Shown: positions 12,801 to 24,800 of the stretch, piece by piece
How the letters are laid out: each line of letters opens with the position of its first letter
How positions within the stretch are numbered: position 1 is the first letter of the stretch
DNA from: Serinus canaria
Taxonomy: Eukaryota > Chordata > Aves > Passeriformes > Fringillidae
Assembly (NCBI RefSeq): GCF_022539315.1
Contig: NC_066316.1
Coordinates: 24,541,245-24,605,244, forward strand
Length of the DNA stretch: 64,000 nucleotides
Direction: 5' to 3'
The notes under the pieces: generated by a model
Databases searched by the model: none
What the model saw: the letters and a program-made list of their open reading frames with translations, nothing else
Told to the model about the DNA's origin: nothing
Program-made: the position numbers and the translations under genes

Positions 12801-15800
12801 TAATGCAGGATGCTATAAATCACAGCAAAAGCTTCATAAATATGCAACTAAAAATCAGGAGTGATTGTGAACAGAGTCAGCAAAAAGACAGTTTTAGTAA
12901 AATGATCAGCAGTCAGGAAGAGGCTCAGGTGAGTAGTCAGTCCCTGATTTCTGGATATAAGTATGTTAATGTATTTTGCTAATCTCATGAAAAGTCTGTC
13001 GAAGTTGCCATGCATTTTTTAACTTGAGCACCATCTAGTGTGCATGATAAAAATAATTTAAAAAGTAAATTTAAGGCCAGATCATTGTGGCACTTAGGAG
13101 TGGAAGTGCTGGCATATTTTCAATGTCAAAAGGAAGAAAAGCACATCAGAGCTTACATCCTGCTAACTTTCAGTAAATCAAGCTTCAAGTGACATTCTTG
13201 GGAGCCCACTCTGCCTTTTAATTTGTGCTTCACTTAATCACTTGCTTGCACTTAAAATAAATGCAATAAATGAAACAAACAAAAATAAGTTTATTTATTG
13301 GCAAGCAGGTTAAAAATAAAAAACCTCAGAAAACAACTGTTTATTTCCTAAATACAAACATATATTTGTATAGTCATGCAAATATAAATGCTGAAAGCTA
13401 ATACTGCCTGCTCCACCAACCCCCTGGCTTTCAGCTAAATAGTTCTTGGCAGATATTCTCTAGATCTATCAGGCATTGAATACAGTCAGAGATGAGTGTC
13501 TCCTGCATGCCTGGATCAGAGGGAGTGCATTTATGCCAAGTTCAGTGTGCTTCAGTTTTCCCTGCTAGCATTGCTTGGTGCAGCCTGTGCCCATGGTGTG
13601 TTTGGGGAGCAGCCCAGCTGTCGGTGCCATTGCCAAGGAGGTTCATTCTGCTCTTTGCAGTACACTTGGTTTGCACCCATGCTGGGAGGTCCCTCTGACA
13701 GCAGCTTCTGCTCTTGCTCTAACCACCTCACATTCCCCCATAGAACAAGATTAGGAGCTGCTGCTGGAGGAGCATTACTCATCCATCAGTCTTTACTCCA
13801 TCACCAGCCACAGCTCTGCCCTTGCTACAGGAGGTCCTGTGGTAAGGCAAAGATCTCTGGCTCCCATGAGCTCTTCTGGCTTCTGAGTAGTTTTAAAATC
13901 AGAGGAGATCAAAACCTACTGTTAGGTTTTTCTTTAAAAAGCTTATGATTTGTGCATCAAGTGAGAGATTCTTTTGGAAAGTGGGAGGCAAAGGAAGGGG
14001 ATGTTACCAAGATTTTTTAAAACATTCAGCTTGAGCATCTACTGATTTTTTTGCTGCCATTGTTTTGTGGGGAAAAAAAAAGGTTTCTTAGGCATACAAG
14101 CTAGTATTGTTTTAATCCCAGAAATGAAAGCCAAAGCTGGTAGAACTGTACCCAGAGAATTCTTGTTAAGACTAAGACAAGGGAAAAAACTCATTTGGGG
14201 CATTTCTCTTTCTCAGCTGAAACAAGTCTCTAGGGATTTAAATCCCTGGCCAGCTGTACTCTGGCAAATTTAGGAGCTCCTTGCTCCTATAACGTTTCTA
14301 TGAGACCTGCTTCTAAATTGAAATAATTCAGATCAATAGCTTCAATTTTTAAAGCTTAATAGCTGTATCTGGATGAAGCTTTTGAACTTGACCTATCATT
14401 TACTGACTTGCTACCCAGACATATGGTCTCTAGTGCAGCACAGACTGCAAACTTTCACCAAAGCCACACATCAAATGAATTCTCAGAATAAACTGTTCAC
14501 ATAATAAGTGATAACAGCTGCATTGTGGAGAGTTACCTCACTGCACACTGGGGTTGAAACCTGCTCTCAACCTGTGTGTGAGAGAGTTGTGAGCCCTGCA
14601 ATGTAGGGAACAATTACTAAACTCTGGTTTTAGGGGGATCTTCTGGTGGAATTACCTTCTCCACCCAGAACAATTTTTCTTTGAATTATGCTAAGACTGA
14701 AGTGTTGGGCAACCTCTTAAGGCAGAAGGAGTTTTCCCTTTCTAGATAATTGTTGCATTCCAAGAGCGAAATGCTAAATGGAAAATAAACTGAGCTAGGA
14801 AGAAAGGAGTGCCTCAGTGTATGATAAAAATTTTTTGAAGTTAGATCCCCTACTGCCATTAGTGTTTACTGTTTGGTAGTTTTATAAGATTTATTTCTGC
14901 TTGGATTGTAATCTCAATATTGTTGAATGATTCATAATAGACTAATTCAGTTTTTCTTTTGGAAAGGGAAATCTTGCCACAAACCAGATGTTGTGTCTGA
15001 TCTGAATTTTTAAATTGATTACAAAAGCACACACAAATGTGTACTTTGTCAGGCTCTTAAAAAGGGACAGGAAATGCTTATTTTCCCTTGAGCGGAACTG
15101 TATTGAAGAGAGCAGCAGTAAATTGATTAATAAGGACTGTGAAATTATAAGGCTTCAACCTTCCTCTCCCCTCCTGCCCCCCAACAAATCAAAGGACTTG
15201 CAGTCTCCTCTATCACTAAGGCATGATTCCCATTCCAATCCTGTCAAAGTTCAGGTGGAGTCGTTGCTCTCTGGTGTGCAGCATGGAAAACACCACCAAG
15301 CTAAGAATGAAGCATGTGGTTCTAGCACTGCTGGAATTGGTTTGCTCACCTGAGCCACACAACACAGAGCATTTGGTGGTGTTGTCTCTTAGAAAGCTCT
15401 GCTACAGTGGTTCTCTGTTTCTTTGTGTAATTTCTGAAAAGTTTAGTTTAGGTGTTTCAATGATCCTTGCACAGGCAGCTGTCAAAGCTTTTAGCATGGA
15501 AAAGAGCTGCTTCCCATTAGTGCTTTACTGTCTCACAGAGGATTTGGCTTTATCATTTAAACATGGTTCAAGAGGCTTGCCATTCTGCCTTTTCATCAAA
15601 ATTGTAATTTTGGATAGGTTTGTTCAATGGAGTATTTGCAAGCAGAGATGCCTATTCTATTTTTTTAAACAGCATGGTTTTAAAAGCACTTTGATTTGGC
15701 TTAAGTCCTTTCTTCTTCAACAGTAGTTTTGTACTACTTGAAGGCTGCTAAGTTTACTACAAACATGCTTTGAGCCCCATTCCCTCCAGGAGCTTCTTTA
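9836..15800. other. Unique noncoding DNA, no gene seen
   Basis: AT-rich DNA with no interspersed repeat that I recognise. The longest frames are 150 codons (13496-13948, plus) and 167 codons (15223-15726, plus). Neither has a recognisable domain or a good start context, and the first is matched by an overlapping frame on the other strand. Confidence 0.55.
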
Positions 15801-15840
15801 AAAAAAAATGGAATCAAGTGGGTGGGTGAAGCAGCTTGGG

Positions 15841-16107
15841 CAGTCACGTCACATGGGATGAGAGAGGGGCACCTGAGGAGCCAGCCTGAGCTGCAGTCTG
15901 AGGCCAGCTAGAGCTCCCACCACAGAGCTCACAGTCTGAAAGGGGCTGTGCTTTCCACAGTCTCAATGCTGAAGAATTCACTGTTCACATTTTAAGACAT
16001 GAAAGAAGAGGAGAGCTGCTGGTCTGATGCCAGTGAAGTCTGAACACCAGCACGCCAAGTTCCTACCAGAACAACTGGAACAGCTTTGGAACATGATCCT
16101 GAGAGGT
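15841..16107 (+). other. Promoter-like block and possible first coding exon
   Basis: A GC-richer block opens with GTCACGTCAC, which contains the CRE half-site CGTCA at 15847-15851. An ATG at 16027 starts a 26-codon frame, M-P-V-K-S-E-H-Q-H-A-K-F and onward with several Leu, Gln and Glu residues, ending with one extra base before a GT at 16106-16107 (context GAGAG|GTACAG). An in-frame TGA at 16000-16002 closes the frame upstream, so 16027 is the only start. A short upstream ATG frame begins at 15999. The donor is weak because it lacks G at +5. I do not recognise the peptide. It may be a first exon, a noncoding RNA start, or chance. Confidence 0.15.
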
Positions 16108-19100
16108 ACAGCATAATTCTCTCAAAATGTAGCTGCTCTCCTGTCATTGCATTCTGGGGAAAAAGCAGCAACTGGTCCCATTCCCTGACCCAGTCTCCTG
16201 TCTGTGTTCTAGTGGAACACCACTTGTGAAGGCAATGAGTAGGCTGAGCTCAGTGAGTTCCCCTTTTACCAGACATTCATTATTTATTGACATCTCATGA
16301 AAGAACATCTAGTCTGACTGAACAAGTGGATTAGCTGCATTTTTGGGTGGTGTTTTATTTATTATTTTCTTTGCAAAGCCAGGGATCTCAAATCTTCAAC
16401 TGTTTCTTTTTGTTCATAAGCAAATACTTTTTTGTCTGAGTCTGAAGGCCACACACCTCATGTTCCCATTTCCTCACCCTATAACTAACTCCTGTAAACA
16501 GGACAGCACAGGATATGGACAGTAAATTTTAAGTATTCCCAGGAATACAGCCAGTTTCAGGAGAATTGCTTGGTTTAACAGACAGGGTTTATAAAATTAC
16601 TCTGAACAAGGAAATTAGGACCAAATGAGAAATAAACTAATATTTGGCTGTGGTTATGTTGAAGAGCATCCTTTATGGAAAATTTTAACTGCTATTTTTT
16701 TCCATAGAGATCTATTGTATATTCTGCTTTCAGGAGCAACTGGATTAGATTTTGTTAATCATATCCCTGTTTGGGTCTGGACATCATTGTGACCTATACA
16801 TTTTTTAGTCTGTATCTATTATTCCTGTGGGTAATGATCTTACATATCAGTGAGATAACAGAAAATAGAAATAGACAGCCAAACATCTTTAAATATATGT
16901 ATTGCTCATTTTTCTGTTTAGAGGCTTTGCCATCAGCTATTTTGTACCTCAGTGGAATTGTGCCTTATAGAAACTTTCCTGCCAGCAAGCTTATCAGGGC
17001 ATTTCAGACTAGTGCAGCCTTATCTAGAGATTTTCAGTGCATGCTTTAAGATCTTTCTCCTTTATCAGACACAACTGTAGCCTGGGATGACCTAAGTAGT
17101 TTGTTTCAGAGAGCATATTTACTGTCTGAATACTTCTGCTGAACCACCACAATTTAAAACCCAGCATATGAAAGTAATCTGACTGTAGTGCCCATTCTCC
17201 TAAATATTTTGGACTAAAAGTGATGATTCAGTATCTGCTGCATCAACAGCTGAGTTGTTCCTGCAGCAGAAGCCACCGTGATGCAGTGACTGTTTTGCTT
17301 GAACTTTGCATTGCTTCAGTTGGCAGCAGGGGAACTAGAAATTGTCCTTATGCCAGGACACCTTTTCCTCATGTGATCTTTTTTTCTATTAATTCGATGG
17401 AAACCTTAAAATAGCGTGCCCCAGGCATTAAGGGTGGGTTCTGGTCTGGATGTGAAAAACAGGAGGGTTGCTGGAGATCATCACCTGACAGAGAAAGATA
17501 TGCAAGAGCACTCCCACACAGTCACCTGCTTTGGTCTTTGGAGTTCAGAGGGTCATTTAATTCATGGATAAAAGTCTCCCCCAAACTCTCTCCAGCCTGC
17601 ACAGCCCTTAACCCTTGATCAAGGCCAAACTCCCAGAGATTACAGTGGGAAGCAGGAACATGTGTTTCCTTGTATCCACTTGTCAATGACAAGTAGATGG
17701 AAAGGGCTCACCTGGTGTGGCTCTTGGGGATGGTGCTGTGCAGGGCCAGGAGCTGGATTTCACCATCTTGTGGAGCCCTTTCAACTCAATATATTCTCTG
17801 ATTTTTTGACTGGCTCTGGGCTATTACCTGGGAATGGGGCTTCTCTAGAATCCACAGTAATGTATCCATACTCATGATATTCTACTAAGAATATGTCTCC
17901 TTGAAAGAATATATCTATAAACAAAAATTTTAAAAAAGAGGCAAGACTAAATGTTTCAGTAGATAATATCCTGGTCCAGTTTTAAACGATCCAAGCCTTA
18001 GGTCATTTGTCATGGACTAGGTACAATCAGTCTGGGTTTTGCTGCTTAAAACAACTCCTGTCTCTGCAGATTTGTCACTACTGAGCTCTGACTCAATTTT
18101 ACACCATCAGATTTGTCTGTCATGTCAGATCCACAGCTGACTCTCAGTAGCTGTAAATAAATTCATCTTTTTTTTTATTTCAATGTTGTTTCCTATTCAT
18201 CAGCTGATGGTCAGACCAAGGATTCAATAAAAGACTTTCCCATCTGGCTTGTGATAGGTATTCCTAGTTAATGATAGTGTTTTTTCTCCTGGGTTTAACT
18301 TTTGCTCTGGGTTTATTTACTGTATTAGAGCTGTATTTTGTTACACTCCTGTTCTAGCAAGTTACCTTGAAGTAGCTTATTGAATTAAAACAAAGTACAT
18401 TTTTAAAGGATTAAAAAAAGAGGAAATGGAATCTCCATTATAAAATGTTCTGACTTCAGAATTATTACCTGTAAGTAGGTGACTCCTTTCTAGGTTTTGA
18501 TTTTTCTAATTCATCATTTCCAGACCATAGCAGACATGAGGCTCTTTACCTTTGTGTCTTAGGTTTATATATATTTATTATATAATTAATTAAATTTAAT
18601 GTTTAAATGGACATTTTTCAATGACATCTCAGTAGCAAAAAGGGTGAGTATGAAAAGTAGGACAATTATGCTCAAGACTGTGTGCTACATTTGTCACTGC
18701 CATTGAATTTGCTGCAAGTGATTTGGCTTGCTATTTTAAAATTAAATTTGGAGTTGATTTAATTTTTTTTAAATAATGCAGTAAAAGTCTGAGAAGAAAG
18801 AAACAAAGATGTTAATAGGCTATATACAACCCACATCAGAAAAAAAAAAATTATAAAACTCTTTCATTGTCAATACCTGAGGTAGTACAGAAACTGATTA
18901 ATTAGCAGGCACTCTGGAAATCACCTTCAGCTAGAAACTATCCTTGTTTCAGGTCTGTAGGGACTGTGTAACTTCAATGGTTCAACACATGGTAATTGTA
19001 AAGCTGTCTGGCATCTCCTTCTCCACTTCCTTCACCTTGCAAGGGAAAATTGCAAGGAAAGGGTAGAGATTAGGCTGAGCTCTCCTAGAGGTATTCAGCC

Positions 19101-20394
19101 ATTTTCCCTGTTATGTGCAACCAACCCCAATTCTTTCTTGGTTTCAGAGGACTTCTGAGTCACAAATATGAAAGAATCAGCTTCCAAAACCAAACCCAGT
19201 TACAGGGAGAAAGGAAAGGAAAATTGCAAAAATCTTGTTTAAAAATTAAAACTGAAAAATGTTTTTAATGTAATTTGCACCAAACTCTGAGATTCTGTTT
19301 AGATATTTTTATGGGACAATTTTTTTTTTTTCAGGAGATTACTAGCTTGATCTCAAGAAGTTCCTTGGAAACATACTTGTCACAATATGCAGAATCTCAT
19401 AATCTCTGATTGCTATTTTGCCTCAAAACATAAAAGCAGACAAAAACTAATGAGAGAAAAATACCAAATTAAATAATTCCCTCAAATTTTCTGCATTTCT
19501 AAAGTTTTAATCTTATCTGGTCGTAAACTTAGTCTGTGAAAATGCTGCACATCTCAAAGTGGATGGAAGCACCTGATTTCATATGCTTAGATTCCTATGC
19601 TTAAATATCTAATATCCATCTTTAGATATAAAAGGAATACAATTAAGTTGGTTGATTAAGACTACAAGGTCCTTGAGGCAAAGTTTTTTTGCAAAAATTG
19701 CTTTTTAAAGCCTTCTTTAAAGACCCATGCTAGTATTAAATGCATATAACAACAATCCACACATTTTTTTGCAGACATTTTATTAAGTAACAATTATGTG
19801 AATAGGGTAACAAACTCTTTGTTTCCTCTAGTATTTGCTACAGTAAAATTGTTTAGCACTTTTAAGAAACAGTTTAAATCCCTGAAAACAAATATTCATT
19901 AATTACTTTGGAGGTAAAATATTTGAAGCCAGGCTGATAATGTTTATTATTGATGTAATTACCAATAAATGTTTCCAGGCAAGGAATGGCTTGTCCTAGC
20001 AAAGGGCTTGCTTGCACACCATGGCTTCTCTCCCACATGGTGCATTACTTTTTGTAAGCTTCTATATATGTCTCCTACCTTATTTCAAGTAAACAAAAAT
20101 TATAGAGACACAGACTAGGAAAAATAAAACTTTTTTTTTTTAATATCCACTGCAGTTGCAAACAAAAATTTAAATCCCTGAGCAGGTCATTATATTTTTG
20201 TCTGAGGCACCTTTCAACCTGAATTATCCTGTGACATCTCTTTATTTTTAAATTACTCAAAGTCATATATATGTAAAAGTAGAATAAAGCTCCCTTCCAC
20301 TCCAAGTTTACTTTCTTGTGAGATATAGTTACAGCTGCTTTATTGGTGAAATGCTGTTGATTTTCAGAAGTATTTGCTGCCCTGCCTCCTGGAC
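16108..20394. other. Unique noncoding DNA, no gene seen
   Basis: AT-rich, with runs such as the TATA/TTAATTAA-rich stretch near 18568-18605. No frame exceeds 92 codons until the end of the block, where a 137-codon minus-strand frame begins and runs into the next CR1. No recognisable repeat family is present. Confidence 0.55.
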
Positions 20395-20502
20395 GGAGCC
20401 TTGGGGCTTGAGAAACCTGGTCCAGTGAAAGGTGTCCTGCCCAGGGAAGGCAGGGCTGGAATAAGATGATCTTTAAGGACCTTTCCAACCCAAATCATTC
20501 AG
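20395..20502 (+). mobile_element. CR1 LINE 3' tail, 5'-truncated
   Basis: The plus strand matches the familiar end of avian CR1: a GGGCTTGAG...CCTGGTCCAGTG segment, then AGGTGTCCTGCCC, GGGCTGGAATAAGATGATC, and CCTTTCCAACCCAAATCATTC. The usual run of ATTCTATG tail units is lost or degraded. CR1 is a non-LTR retrotransposon, and most bird copies are short 3' fragments like this. It also explains most of the apparent minus-strand frame here. Confidence 0.88.
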
Positions 20503-20659
20503 TTTTTTTATATCTGCAGACGTTTATGCAAATCAATTCCTGTATCCTTTAATAATCAACCTTAGCCTCAGGTGTGCAATCTAAAGGTATTGATCATGGA
20601 AAAATTGAAAGCATCTGTTGCTGGAAGAAATGCAGGGTTTGGTAAGAGCTGGGTCTTGC

Positions 20660-21180
20660 TGAACTCTTCATGTGCTGAGGAGCTTGGGAGCACTCAGAGC
20701 TGATAACCTGGGTGCAGGCTGCCACATCCACTGGGATACCTTGGGAATGCCAGTTCACCAAAATGGAAAGGGAAGGCAGCAGGAAACCTGGATTCTCAGC
20801 ACTCTGTCAGGCACTGGCTGCCAGCTGTGGGCAGCTGTGAGAGCAGGGAGCCCTGGGCAGCCCAGGGGAGCTGGGCTGGAGGAGCATGGCCCGGGTGGGT
20901 GGCTCAGGATGGCTGCTGTGGGTGCTGCAGCTGCTGGCTCCAGCCCTGCCCAGGGAGCAGCAGGGGAGCCAGCCCTGCAGCTGGTGGGGATGGCTCCCAA
21001 TGTGCTGCAGCACACAGGATTTGCAGTGGGGTTTGCAGTACTCAGGGAGCCCTTCCTGGCCTCCTGCTTCCTAAAGCCTTTAGAAAGCTGCTGCACTTTC
21101 CATCACTGGAAGGGTTTTGTCCTGGCTGTTCCTGCCCAGGTAGCTCTCACAGACCCCGCGGGCTTCTAATGGAAGTGGGC
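20660..21180. other. GC-rich, CTG/CAG-rich patch with open frames on several strands
   Basis: This block is clearly richer in G and C than its neighbours, with many CTGC and CAGC words and very few CpG dinucleotides. Open frames of 62 to 165 codons exist in three plus frames and on the minus strand. Their peptides are low complexity, dominated by Ala, Gly, Ser, Pro, Cys and Trp. This is the pattern of stop-poor GC-rich DNA and not of a gene. It is not a CpG island. Confidence 0.6.
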
Positions 21181-24100
21181 AGCACTTTATGCCTGCCCTG
21201 GGTCCTGGCCCAAGACAAATCACCCTCCAAAGCCCATTACAGAGCAGTCAAGGAGAGGCTGTTGCTTCAGCAGAATGTTCTGTAATGCAGAGAATTTCAT
21301 TCCTTTGTCTGGAATGGGAAAAGTGCCTTTCCAGGACATAATGCCAGGAGAGCTGGGCTCTGAACTGCATTAGGGACCCACCCTAAATAGCTGGCTGCTC
21401 TTTTGTGAAGAACTGCTAATCAAGCTCCTGTAATAAAAAAATTGTCAGAATGGGCGTACACTTCTGAAAAGCCCTCCAGGGTCAGTAAAAATCATTAATT
21501 CTTTTTCAAAAAGCATTCAGCTCTCTGAAACATGAGGAAATGTGTGAGGCTTATGCTCAAGCCTCTCCACTCTCTCATTTATCTCAAAAAGTTTGTTAAT
21601 TTTTAATATAATCTCAGGACTATGGGAACCTGGGCATCAAAAATTCACTCACTGTAGTACTCAAGATATAAGAATTGACACTGAGCAGATATTTTCTTCT
21701 TGCATAGGAATGTCATCATTTTGAATCAGCTATGGACAATACAGTTAAGAGAAATGAGGTGAGGAAGTCACCTAAAAGAAGCAAGAAAAACTATTTTTTT
21801 CTAGTTACTTTTTCTCCCTACTCCTCTGCAAAATGCATTATTTATGGAGCACGTTGTTTTCTGTGGCTGACTTATGAAAAAGCTTTGAATCAATAATTTG
21901 GTAAACCCATTGTAAGGATAATTTTATAACTAGTAAGAACAATGTTGTTCAGAGACATTTCAAATGCAATGAACACTCAGAAGAAACAATAATAATTATG
22001 GCAGATGGCAAGCAGAGACATAACTTGCTTTGAATGCAAAACTGCAGTTCAGAGAGCTATTTTGTTTTTTTTTAACTCATAGGTTGTCTGCCAGAGGTTC
22101 TTACCAACCAGATGTATGCAGTTCATCCCAGAAAAATCAATGGCATTGCATGCAGAAGTGTGAGGCTAAAAGGTATTTCTCAAGAAGGTAACTTCCATTT
22201 AATAAAGTTCCCTGCTTTATCTTGGTTCTATACTGCAAAGGCTTCTCAGCAATATTTACCCTAAAGGTCACTCTTGGTGTCACTCACTGTGCCTGCACAG
22301 TGTCAGAGGAAGCTGTAGCCCAGCTCTTCTCTGCCACTGTGCTGCTGCCATGAAATCCAGCCTTGACAAGAGACATAGAATAGCTGAGGACCACAAAGGC
22401 AAAGTCAAATATCTAAATAATTTCCCTAACCAAGGTATCTATTTGTATTTACTTCCATTTGCTCCAAATAGTCTGAGTGTATGGGGTTTTTTTATAGTGA
22501 ATATTGTTATTTTGTAGAAAAAATATTGGGTTTTGACAAAAAATGTTTTCACAAGTATCTCACTTGGGTTTGTTATTATCCTTCAAAAATAGAAATGGTT
22601 GAATAGGTCAGTATTTGAACTGATAATAAGACATTTAATTAAAAAGTTTTGCTACAGTGCATAATGAGAATCATGGCTGTCTTTTCTTAGATGATAAGTC
22701 TGAGATTTCAAGCTCCACTGAATTGCTCTTGATGTGTTCTGACCAGAGAATTCCATGACATACCTGACTTCTCCATGATACAAAGGATTGTATTGCAACA
22801 GTGACACAATGTGCAACCTAAAAGATAAATCTGTGAGGGAGATTAGTAATAAGAAATATTAGAAGGATACTTCCTCTTGGTCTCCTATTTGGCAATGATT
22901 CTGAAGTGAAATATTTTGTTCTGAAGTAATTTTTCACTCTTTAAAAATTTTTATATAGTTTGTCTGGCAAAAGCCCTTTCTTTTCTACCAGTTTCTTTAG
23001 TCAGATATTTAGCATTAATTACTAAAAATTAAGCTCTGTGACAGGTTCTATTATGAATGTCCATTACTGGTTTTTACTTGACAAATGAAGCTTTAAAAGT
23101 GCCTTACACTTGAAACAAAAAAAAAAAAAAAAAAAAAAACAAAAAAAAAAAAAAAATTGTATCTCCTTATGTATCTAAGCCATGAACCCAGAATTAATTT
23201 CTGTTCATTTTTGTTCATATTCTTATTAACAAAATGTCAAACATATGGATGTTTTAAAAAGGAAACAAAAAAGGGTGGTAAAACATTAAATCATATTTCT
23301 AATTAGAAGCTAATTGAATATCTTTGGTGATGTTAATGTTCTCACACTGTTGCATTGGCAACTCTTGGCAAATATTTATTTTTCTACTGTTAACTAGCCT
23401 ATGGTCATTCCAGTTCCAAAGGACTGGAAATTGCATTTAATGCTGGTAAAGAGGATGTGACTCTGAATTGGAGTTGTGAACATGAACTTTAGCTTCAGAG
23501 GAGTATGCTGGACATTTTCCTTGGTCCTTTCTTCCATAGATGAAGGAAACCTAGTAAGGAGAGATGGAAAGGTGCTGTGGTTTAGCTCACCAGGCTGAAT
23601 GTCCCATGGAAAATGCCTGGGGTTTCCTGAGTAAGGTGTGTGAATTAGATCCTGTGGAAGCTGCACAGCTGCAATAAGCATAAACAGGGAATGCTTAGTG
23701 AAATGATAGGGCAAATACTTAGCAGGGAATCTCTGGTCTGATTTATCCTAGAAGTAATTTTTTTTTCATATCTCAAAAAAGCAGCAAGTTAGTGGTTAAT
23801 AAAGAATCTGCACATGGATCATCTGCATGAAGGGAAAATTGTGAAGTGCTTCAATCAATGTAACAGCTCACTGGTATTGATGAGGAGCACCAGCAGTCAG
23901 ATGAAAGGCACTCTGTTGAAATCTTTAGGTACTGGTTTCTTATCCCAGCAGGATTTCCAGCTCTGACTTGATGGTCCCTTTAGGTCATGCTGCTTTTATC
24001 CTAGCTAGTCCTTGAGGAGAACAATTTTTTTTACTGTCTGGTACAGTTCATGAGAACTGTAGATAGTAACAAATGTGTGAGCTACCTGCTGTAAGTAGCT

Positions 24101-24694
24101 CATGTGGCTCATGCTCCCCTGTAAAGGAGATGTTACAATAGCACATGGAAGGAGAAAGCTGGAAATATGTACCAGTGGCAAAGAAAAAACTCCAAAACCT
24201 AAAGCTGAACAATAAGGGCCCTCTGTAGAATAGCAATACCATGATTTAGCAAAACACGGAACAGCCTCAATTTCCAGATTAAAGAAGAAAAGTTATTTGT
24301 TGGGTGTCAGGATGATGAATAGATTGTTTTTGCATTGCATCAGCACTGCTTTTCTTTTCAGTATGTTGCAGCATTGATTCAACATGTTACAGTTGCTGAA
24401 TGCAACCCCATAGATAAGAAGGGTTGTTGGGCCAGTAGCAAGAACAGTAATTCATTATCAGTGACACTTTCAATTATTACAAGGAATAGGTGCCCTGAGA
24501 ACATATTTTACAAAAGCTTGTTTCTACCCTGTACTTTGAAGAGATGTTGAAAACTCTCCTGATGACTGTTCCAGCTGTGGATTTGTCTGTCTTGGTACAT
24601 GCAAATTGCCTCAGGCCTGTTCAGGGTTTCACTACTGAAAGAACATAAGCCTCAAAGTCAACAGCAAACAGCTTGTGTAGAAGAGAGATCATAT
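21181..24694. other. Unique noncoding DNA, no gene seen
   Basis: AT-rich sequence containing the A tract at 23117-23156. A 106-codon minus-strand frame (23394-23714) has no recognisable domain and no good exon context. Confidence 0.55.
23117..23156 (+). repeat. Poly-A tract of 40 bases with one C
   Basis: Twenty-three A residues, one C at 23140, then sixteen A residues. The sequence upstream does not read as a processed gene copy or a SINE that I can recognise, so it is left as a simple repeat. Its length is likely to vary between individuals. Confidence 0.95.
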
Positions 24695-24800
24695 CAGAGG
24701 ATCATGGCAAAACAGTTTGGGAAGGACCTTATAAAATGGAAAGGACCTCTGGAGGACATCTGGTCAAATCCCCAGTCCAAGCAGGGACAAATTAGAAAAC
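24695..24800 (-). mobile_element. CR1 LINE 3' tail fragment, minus strand
   Basis: The plus strand shows the reverse-complement CR1 end: GATCATGGCAAAACAGTTTGG, then GGAAAGGACCTCTGGAGGACATCTGGTC, AATCCCCAGTCCAAGCAGGGAC. It matches the CR1 variants whose 3' end reads 'gacctctggagatcatctagtccaa' in this orientation. The copy is short and divergent and both boundaries are approximate. Confidence 0.75.

Noticed and set aside
13496..13948. 150-codon plus frame with a hydrophobic start that looks like a signal peptide
   Set aside because: The hydrophobic start is followed by unrecognised Cys/His/Ser-rich sequence, the minus strand is open across the same place, and no exon signals were seen.
15223..15726. 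Longest open frame in the window (167 codons, plus)
   Set aside because: No recognisable domain, no convincing start context, hydrophobic and cysteine-rich composition typical of chance translation, and no splice or poly-A context. One frame of this length is expected by chance in 64 kb read in six frames.
18873..18889. TGAGGTAGTACAG resembling a let-7 seed
   Set aside because: It matches only the first ten or so bases and the surroundings do not fold into a let-7-type hairpin.
20075..20488. 137-codon minus-strand frame
   Set aside because: Its start lies in a reverse-read CR1 tail and the remainder has no recognisable content.
20672..21285. Overlapping frames of 152 and 165 codons
   Set aside because: They lie in a GC-rich, stop-poor patch that is open in several frames on both strands, with low-complexity Ala/Gly/Ser/Cys/Trp-rich products.
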